Of a stretch of DNA of 10,717 nt, positions 6,097 to 10,717 are shown piece after piece. This DNA is from Clostridiaceae bacterium. GTDB taxonomy: Bacteria > Bacillota > Clostridia > Acetivibrionales > DTU013. Made by a program: the position numbers and the translations under genes. The DNA lies in assembly GCA_012799845.1 (NCBI GenBank), contig JAAZKL010000041.1:1-10717 (forward strand). Reading direction: 5' to 3'. Numbering within the stretch: position 1 is the stretch's first letter; each line of letters begins with the position of its first letter. The notes under the pieces are model-generated. The model was given only the letters and a program-made list of their open reading frames with translations. It did no database searches and was not told the DNA's origin.

Positions 6097-7587
6097 CTAA
6101 ATTATTCCTTCGCCGCGAACCCACTTGGATATCCTGTTCGCGAACAGCAGAAGAGCTATGCTGATCAATGATTTTGTCATTCCTATAACAGTCGACAGCG
6201 GGATCCTTCCGCCGGTAATACCGATGTTGTAAACATACAGATCCAAGACTTCGATCACGTCCTTATTGTTTGCGTTCGCGAACATCAGGTATTGTTCAAG
6301 GCCGTTGCTGAGAGCTCCGGCTATGGTAAGCAGCAAAAGCACCAGGTACGTCGGCATAAGGCCCGGTACAGTGATATGCAGGACCCTCTGGAAGCGGCTC
6401 GCGCCGTCTATCTTGGCGGCTTCATACAGTTCCTGGTCGATACCCGCAATTGCAGCGATATACACTATGGCACTCCAGCCAAGGCTTTTCCAGGTTCCCC
6501 ACAGCAACATCTTGAGCCACGTATTTTCAGCACTCATCAGCCAGTTGATGTTCTGATTGGCGTTGAAAAACTCAAGGAATGAATTCAAAAAGCCTTCCGT
6601 GCTGAAAATGGCAAGCGCGATCGCATAGACCAGCACCCAGCTTATGAAGTTCGGTATGGTCGTTATTGTCTGGACAAGGCGTTTGAAACGGTTACTCTTG
6701 ATTTCATTGAGAAGGATCGCAAATGCCATCGGCACCCAGCTTGTCAGGATTCCAAGCCCGCTCATTACCAGGGTATTCCGCATGACCCGGATTATATCTT
6801 TGACTGTCGCCTGATTCCTGAACAGTATCGTGAACCATTTAAAGCCCACGAAATTTTCGCGGCTCAATGTACCGCCGGCTTCATAATCGAAGAATGAATA
6901 GCGCCATCCGTAAAGCGGAAGGTACAGGAAGACGAACGCCAGTATTATTATGGGCAGCAGCATGAGGAAGAGGGAGTATTTCTCAGGCATCTCCATTTTT
7001 TCTTCTTTCTCGAGCCGCCGCTCGGTCAGGAGTATTATCAGGCTTACCAGCAGCAAAACGGCCGCAAGGCCTGCGTACAGATAGAATACGGAAGGAAAGA
7101 CCGGCTGTGCACGCTTTGCGCCTTTGGAAGCCTGGAGCTCCAGGTAGGATCTATATATGCAGAAAAGCCCGCCGGATATCACGATGGACCCCGCAACGGG
7201 GAACCAGATCCCGCGTGACTTCATCCGGTTGTTGCCCAGCGACATGCATCCCCCAATCCCGCAAAGGACCGCGCCGACGATGATGACGACCGACGCAGCG
7301 CTCAATAACACGAACGTCGACTTGTTGACTGAGCCTTGCCTGAACATGGCGTTGAACCTGGTAGTAAGGTTCGAAAACGAAAAACCCGTCGTGAACAGTG
7401 AAATGTTTTTGTTTATAAGATTCGAAATACGTGCCGGGTTGAGCCCGGGGAAAAACATACACAGGCAAAGGATCAGTGAACCCAGGCGAAGAATGCCATG
7501 GAGCAGCGTCGACGGTTTCGCGGTATTAAGTTCTCCTGCGCTGTTAAGTTCTCTTGGTGATATTGCCGTGTTTTTCATATCATCCAT
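6097..7587 (-). CDS. CUT1 carbohydrate ABC transporter permease (LplB-like) with ~200-residue membrane N-terminal extension
   Basis: This is the MalF-like partner permease, 496 residues against about 300-320 for typical LplB proteins. The canonical part begins near 200 (KYSLFLMLLPIIILAFVFLY), includes NFVGF (245-249), and has the EAA loop at about 386-409 (ELYEAAKIDGAS...ITVPG). The extra N-terminus has hydrophobic segments at about 32-49, 92-113, 127-145 and 166-187, with a stretch at 50-90 between the first two and a charged linker (189-203) before the core. The first ATG (7587) is only 1 nt from the Shine-Dalgarno GGAG (7592-7589). The ATG at 7578 (residue 4, spacing 10 nt) is the more likely true start, giving 493 residues. 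It precedes the LplC-like permease by 10 nt and follows the surface-protein gene after a gap of 103 nt with a strong hairpin. Confidence 0.93.
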   Translation of the reverse strand: MDDMKNTAISPRELNSAGELNTAKPSTLLHGILRLGSLILCLCMFFPGLNPARISNLINKNISLFTTGFSFSNLTTRFNAMFRQGSVNKSTFVLLSAASVVIIVGAVLCGIGGCMSLGNNRMKSRGIWFPVAGSIVISGGLFCIYRSYLELQASKGAKRAQPVFPSVFYLYAGLAAVLLLVSLIILLTERRLEKEEKMEMPEKYSLFLMLLPIIILAFVFLYLPLYGWRYSFFDYEAGGTLSRENFVGFKWFTILFRNQATVKDIIRVMRNTLVMSGLGILTSWVPMAFAILLNEIKSNRFKRLVQTITTIPNFISWVLVYAIALAIFSTEGFLNSFLEFFNANQNINWLMSAENTWLKMLLWGTWKSLGWSAIVYIAAIAGIDQELYEAAKIDGASRFQRVLHITVPGLMPTYLVLLLLTIAGALSNGLEQYLMFANANNKDVIEVLDLYVYNIGITGGRIPLSTVIGMTKSLISIALLLFANRISKWVRGEGII

Positions 7588-7647
7588 TCTCCTTAAACGA
7601 CAGAACCCTGATCATGTATCGCAAAGGCGAGTAAAACAAGGGATCCG

Positions 7648-7679
7648 CAGGTGCGGTCCCAGACCGGGGGCCGCACCTG
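7648..7679 (-). promoter_or_regulatory. Strong GC-rich hairpin between the surface-protein and permease genes (possible partial terminator)
   Basis: The arms CAGGTGCGG and CCGCACCTG (9 perfect pairs) are extended inward by three C-G pairs after one mismatch, leaving a 6-nt loop. On the minus strand the next bases are CGGATCCC and then TTGTTTT, so the T-run starts about 8 nt late. This would fit partial termination or 3'-end protection, letting the wall protein be made in excess over the permeases. It begins 12 nt past the surface-protein stop codon. Confidence 0.55.
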
Positions 7680-7690
7680 TCCCTCCTGTA

Positions 7691-9877
7691 TCAGGCTTTC
7701 TTTTCCTTTTTGACCTTCATGAAGACACCAAGTGATGTGACTGCAAAGCCCAGCACATACATGAGTTCACCCGGCACTCCGCCGGTCTTCGGCAGTTCAG
7801 CAGCAGGCGCATCTGTAGATGTAGATGTAGATGTAGACGTAGATGTAGACGTAGCTGCCTGTGCACCGGCATCCTTGCTGAATCCGGAGACCGTAAAGGT
7901 TATGGTTATGCTCTTGGTCGGCATATTGTACGCTATTGCGTCAGTTCCGGTCGAAGTGTACTCATTGAGTATGTCAAGCTGTACATACTCGCCGTCGGTA
8001 TTGACCGTGAAAGCAGTCTGGGCTTTCCCGCCGTCGATCGATGTCTTGACATCGCTGATGGTTATGTACCCTTTATCATACAGCACGCTGGGTATATCGG
8101 TGGAGACGAAAAGCATACGTATGAACGTATCCGGGCCCAGGGCCATGGGGCCGAGATCGACGCCGACAGTATACGTACCGTTGCCGGTGACAACAGCATC
8201 TTTGAAAGTTCCGGCATAGTCGACCTGGTTGCCGTCATCATCCCAGCCGGTAAGGTGTGTGAAGTTGTCCGTATGTTTGCCGTAATTCGCTTCATTCCAT
8301 GTATTCCTGAAGATATAGTTCTCGGTCTGGATGCCGAAGTAAACGTTGTAATCCGCTGCCAGTGCCGCATCTATATCGATCTCCGGACCTTCGTCCTTCT
8401 TGGGTCTTTCGCCGCGGATGAACGCAAACTCGATCTCCATTGTCTCTACGGAAGCAAATGCTGCGCTGTCAACGATTATCCAGCTTGCTCCATCCAGGTT
8501 TTTATCGTAAGAACGCGCATCTGCCGGGAGTTCGGAGACCCATTCGTTGTAGATGTTCATACGTGTTTCTTTCCCGTTGTCCGAACTCGTATAGCCTTTC
8601 TTATAGTCGATTTCTTTCCCGTTGATCTTGATGGATTCGATCTGTATGAACCAGCCGGGATGCGAGATCTCAGCGTCCTTTATGCCGAGAGCGGTGAATG
8701 CTACGCCGGACGCTGCTTTGTCCTTCGTACCGGTGAAGTCGAGAGATACCTTGTAATAACCAGGATCCTTCACTTCCGCATGAGTCGCAACAAGACCGCT
8801 GTCGACAGGGTCGCCGAAGTACGTATAACTCCAGGATGTATCTGCATACATGATATACGCGGAAGCCTTGGGCTGAATGAATTCAAACGTCACTTCGACG
8901 GTCTCGACGGAATCGAATGCCGCCTTGTCGACCATTATCCAGTTGGCGTCATCGACTTTGCCGTCGTAAGACCTGGCATCCTTGGGAAGCTCGCCGACCC
9001 ACTCGTTATAGATGTTCATGCGGGTCACTATCTTGTCGTCCGAGCTCGTATAACCTTTCTTTAACTTAACCGATTCGCCGTTGACCTTGATGTCCTTGAT
9101 GTTTATAAAGTAGCCCGGGAAAGATCTTTCGCCGGTCTTTATCCCGAGTGCGGTGAAAGCGATGCCTGCTGCCATTTTATCTTCTGTCTGCGTAAAATCG
9201 AGACCTACTTTGTATGTACCGGGACCTGTGATCGTCGCATTCGTCGCGACAACACCGTTTTCAGGCTCGCCCCCCCAGTACTGGTATTTCCAGCCCGAAT
9301 CCGCATACATCAGGTACGCCAGATCCGAAGGAGCATGCAGCTTGAAAGAAACCTCGATGGTCTTTACTGAAGCGAATGTCTCTTTGGATACGATGACGGC
9401 AGAGACATCAGAGATATCGTTGTCAAAGCTCCTTGCATCGTATGGGATCTCCCCTACCCATTCATTGTAGATATTCATGCGGGTCACTATTCCATCGTCG
9501 GAGCTTGTATAACCTTTTGTAAATTCTACATTTTCTCCGTTGATTTTGACCGACTGGAGTTCGATCGTCGCGTAAGGGAAGTAGAGTTCGCCCTGGTTGA
9601 TGGCGAGCGCCGTGAAGGCAATGCCCTTCCCCTCACCGTCCTTTGTTCCGGTAAAATCGAGGCTGACGGTGTATTCACCGGGACCAGTGACGTTTGCATG
9701 AGTTCCCTTTACGTCAGTGTCCTGTTCAGTGCCCCAGTACTGGTTTGTCCATGATGAATCAGCATACATCAGGTACGCAAAGGTGGGATTTTCGGCCGTA
9801 TCTGCCAGAGCGGGCACAGATGTGAAGCAGACCATCAGAACCAAAGCCAGCATTAGTGAAAACAGCTTCTTCTTCAT
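7691..9877 (-). CDS. Secreted LPXTG cell-wall protein with three tandem ~150-residue modules plus a divergent fourth
   Basis: This 728-residue protein is counted from the ATG at 9877, which has GAAAGGAG 7-8 nt upstream and opens a standard signal peptide (MKKKLFSLMLALVLM..., likely cut after ALA, residue 25). The frame is open further upstream, but an earlier start would bury the signal peptide. Three modules begin at residues 34, 187 and 340, each 153 residues apart. They share YAD-S-W, YWG or YFG, DFT-T, IAFTALGI, KGYTSSD, TRMNIYNEWV, DARS-D and a final E-F strand. A degenerate fourth copy covers ~510-665. Then come an (ST)n stalk (676-688), the sortase motif LPKTG (695-699), a hydrophobic segment and the basic tail KVKKEKKA. 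I do not recognise the module as a named family. Its aromatic conservation and its place between a LacI regulator and sugar permeases suggest a glycan-binding surface protein; adhesion is an alternative. Confidence 0.93.
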   Translation of the reverse strand: MKKKLFSLMLALVLMVCFTSVPALADTAENPTFAYLMYADSSWTNQYWGTEQDTDVKGTHANVTGPGEYTVSLDFTGTKDGEGKGIAFTALAINQGELYFPYATIELQSVKINGENVEFTKGYTSSDDGIVTRMNIYNEWVGEIPYDARSFDNDISDVSAVIVSKETFASVKTIEVSFKLHAPSDLAYLMYADSGWKYQYWGGEPENGVVATNATITGPGTYKVGLDFTQTEDKMAAGIAFTALGIKTGERSFPGYFINIKDIKVNGESVKLKKGYTSSDDKIVTRMNIYNEWVGELPKDARSYDGKVDDANWIMVDKAAFDSVETVEVTFEFIQPKASAYIMYADTSWSYTYFGDPVDSGLVATHAEVKDPGYYKVSLDFTGTKDKAASGVAFTALGIKDAEISHPGWFIQIESIKINGKEIDYKKGYTSSDNGKETRMNIYNEWVSELPADARSYDKNLDGASWIIVDSAAFASVETMEIEFAFIRGERPKKDEGPEIDIDAALAADYNVYFGIQTENYIFRNTWNEANYGKHTDNFTHLTGWDDDGNQVDYAGTFKDAVVTGNGTYTVGVDLGPMALGPDTFIRMLFVSTDIPSVLYDKGYITISDVKTSIDGGKAQTAFTVNTDGEYVQLDILNEYTSTGTDAIAYNMPTKSITITFTVSGFSKDAGAQAATSTSTSTSTSTSTDAPAAELPKTGGVPGELMYVLGFAVTSLGVFMKVKKEKKA
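7815..7850 (-). repeat. Hexanucleotide tandem repeat encoding the Ser-Thr stalk
   Basis: Six consecutive 6-base units, GTAGAT or GTAGAC on the plus strand, lie inside the LPXTG gene and encode alternating Ser and Thr. The next unit (GTAGCT) is degenerate. A unit gained or lost changes the stalk by two residues and keeps the frame, so stalk length could vary between strains. Confidence 0.85.
8402..9778 (-). repeat. Three tandem 459-bp coding repeats in the LPXTG gene
   Basis: The units lie at 9778-9320, 9319-8861 and 8860-8402, each exactly 153 codons long with no gaps needed to keep register. Copies 1 and 2 share 86 of 150 aligned residues by my hand count. The best conserved block is the codons for TSSD...TRMNIYNEWV, which look nearly identical at DNA level too. 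Divergence elsewhere shows this is not a recent duplication. Confidence 0.9.
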
Positions 9878-9923
9878 TATAATACTCCTTTCATACAGTT
9901 TTTGGTGTATCATGGCGGGATAG

Positions 9924-9959
9924 CCGGCTGCGGTTTTTGAAAGATCAAAACGCCGCCGG
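9924..9959 (-). promoter_or_regulatory. Long hairpin in the leader of the LPXTG gene
   Basis: On the plus strand CCGGCTGCGG plus TTTTGA (9924-9940) pairs with TCAAAA plus CGCCGCCGG (9945-9959) around the loop AAGA. About 14 pairs form, broken by one mismatch and a small bulge. The inner part, TTTTGA-AAGA-TCAAAA, is a perfect 6-bp palindrome. It sits 43 nt after the regulator's stop codon and 46 nt before the LPXTG start codon. No T-run follows, so it may be an mRNA-stability stem or, as DNA, a regulator site. No clear promoter was found in the gap 9878-10001. Confidence 0.4.
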
Positions 9960-10001
9960 TGCGGTCCCGTTCCGGTCGTGACTTGATGACGCGCTGCCCG
10001 G

Positions 10002-10717
10002 TCAGCCGATTTGTCCCACGGAATGCCCGGGTTGCAGCGAACCTTTGACAAAAACCTGTTCTCCGTGTTTTTTCATTGGTCCATCGATCTGTTCGATCAG
10101 CTTTATTACAGCCTGTTTCCCGATCACCTGCGCATCCTGGCGGTACGTGGCGAGCTGCGGCCGCAGATTTGAGGCAAGATCGATACCGTCGAATCCGACC
10201 GCACTAATGTCATCCGGAACAGTAAGGCCGCGCTTTTCGAACACTCTGAGTCCTCCGAGATACGAATAATCGTCCGGGTAAATGATGCAGGTCGGAGGCT
10301 CCGGAAGGGACAAAAGCTGCCTGGTCGCTGCAGCGCTCGCCCCAGGATCGTGATACTTTCCTTTAACTATATATTCTGCGGGTATCCGGATGCCCAGCTC
10401 CATACAGCCCTTGTAGAATCCTTCGATACGCTTCTGTGTGATGAAACCGTTTTCCTGACCGTGGATGAAAGCTATCTTCCGGTGGCCTTTGCTGGCGATA
10501 TAATGGATTATCTCTACCATGCTTTGTACATTATCCGTCATGACCGACACACATCCGGAAAAAACATGGTCAAGTACAACGATAGGCAGGTCGCTGGCTG
10601 CCAGTTCGACGACGTCGGGATCCTCGAACCGTGCTTCCATGATTATCACGCCGTCACAGTTGCGGTAAGCAGAATGATTGAAAAAGCTCATTTTAGAGTT
10701 GCCGACACGGTCGCTGA
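10002..10717 (-). CDS. LacI-family transcriptional regulator, N-terminus outside window
   Basis: The frame is open to the window edge, and codons upstream of the Met at 10691 continue as SDRVGNSK, so that Met is internal and the gene starts beyond 10717. About 238 codons are visible, covering most of the periplasmic-binding-protein-like sensor domain. Recognisable LacI/GalR features are DGVIIMEA (start of the first subdomain's end), LPIVVLDH, KGHRKIAFIHG, the cross-over PPTCIIYPDDYSYLGGLRVFEKRGLTVPDDISAVGFDGIDLA region, and the closing PQLATYRQDAQVIGKQAVIKLIEQI. The DNA-binding helix-turn-helix is not in the window. It lies 124 nt upstream of the LPXTG gene on the same strand, so it likely senses the imported sugar and controls this locus. 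It ends normally with TGA and no frameshift is seen. Confidence 0.93.
   Translation of the reverse strand, partial: SDRVGNSKMSFFNHSAYRNCDGVIIMEARFEDPDVVELAASDLPIVVLDHVFSGCVSVMTDNVQSMVEIIHYIASKGHRKIAFIHGQENGFITQKRIEGFYKGCMELGIRIPAEYIVKGKYHDPGASAAATRQLLSLPEPPTCIIYPDDYSYLGGLRVFEKRGLTVPDDISAVGFDGIDLASNLRPQLATYRQDAQVIGKQAVIKLIEQIDGPMKKHGEQVFVKGSLQPGHSVGQIG

Noticed and set aside
3074..7587. ABC ATPase expected with the transporter
   Set aside because: No Walker A or LSGGQ motif is present in any supported reading frame. CUT1 systems of this type usually share an ATPase encoded elsewhere.
8255..9064. Long open frame on the plus strand inside the LPXTG gene
   Set aside because: It is opposite the repeated modules and its sequence merely mirrors the repeats. 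It has no recognisable domain, so it is an antisense shadow.
8402..9778. Regular repeats as a possible CRISPR-like array
   Set aside because: The units are 459 bp, in-frame and coding, with conserved protein motifs. There are no short repeats with unique spacers.
7650..9968. The 11-mer GGTGCGGTCCC at 7650-7660 and again at 9958-9968, both in gaps of the uptake unit
   Set aside because: An exact 11-base repeat is expected by chance many times in 10.7 kb, and only the first copy belongs to a strong hairpin with the same arms. Not enough for a shared element.
9878..10001. Catabolite-responsive (cre) site upstream of the LPXTG gene
   Set aside because: I looked for the TGNAANCGNTNNCA pattern and saw no acceptable match.
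9878..10051. A longer N-terminus of the LPXTG protein starting at 10051
   Set aside because: It would overlap the end of the LacI-type gene and place 58 non-hydrophobic residues before a clear signal peptide. The ATG at 9877 has a good Shine-Dalgarno site.
10689..10691. ATG at 10691 as the true start of the LacI-type gene
   Set aside because: The frame stays open to the window edge, the helix-turn-helix is missing, and there is no ribosome site upstream of it, so it is an internal Met of a partial gene.

Overview
The window looks like a piece of a Gram-positive (Bacillota, probably Clostridia) chromosome with GC near half by eye. The signs are an LPXTG wall-anchored protein, a lipobox substrate-binding protein, a YesL-type (DUF624) membrane protein, purine-rich Shine-Dalgarno sites and LplABC-type sugar permeases. 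Every gene I can support lies on the minus strand, so transcription runs from high to low coordinates. No RNA gene, CRISPR array, insertion sequence or phage gene was seen.

Right part, 10717 down to about 2971: a carbohydrate uptake locus. Its order of transcription is a LacI-family regulator (N-terminus outside the window), a 728-residue secreted LPXTG protein with three tandem modules of about 150 residues plus a divergent fourth, a large CUT1 permease with an extra ~200-residue membrane N-terminus, a second CUT1 permease, and a 666-residue lipoprotein substrate-binding protein with a ~100-residue tether. A GC-rich hairpin with a T-run (2971-3000) closes the unit. There is no ABC ATPase, as is usual for CUT1 loci that rely on a shared MsmX-type ATPase encoded elsewhere. 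Hairpins between the surface-protein and permease genes and between the permease and binding-protein genes could set unequal expression. The natural reading is that the wall protein binds a glycan at the cell surface, the lipoprotein takes the released or short form, the two permeases import it, and the LacI protein senses it. The glycan is not identifiable from sequence, and no glycoside hydrolase is present.

Middle part, 2971 down to 2079: a DUF624/YesL-like membrane protein with a TTG start, preceded by an extended -10 promoter and a leader of about 150 nt. The leader has two hairpins, and one arm of the second could also pair with the Shine-Dalgarno sequence. The gene ends just after a G7 run; moving the frame by one base there would add 33 charged residues.

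Left part, 1929 down to 1: an aldo/keto reductase fused to a two-cluster ferredoxin-like C-terminus, followed after 18 nt by a MocR-type (GntR plus aminotransferase fold) regulator that runs off the window edge. An imperfect inverted repeat of 15-base arms overlaps the reductase promoter and is a plausible operator for the MocR protein.

The most novel element is the triple-repeat LPXTG protein built into the sugar-transport locus. The best small-scale signals are the MocR operator, the DUF624 leader and the permease extension.
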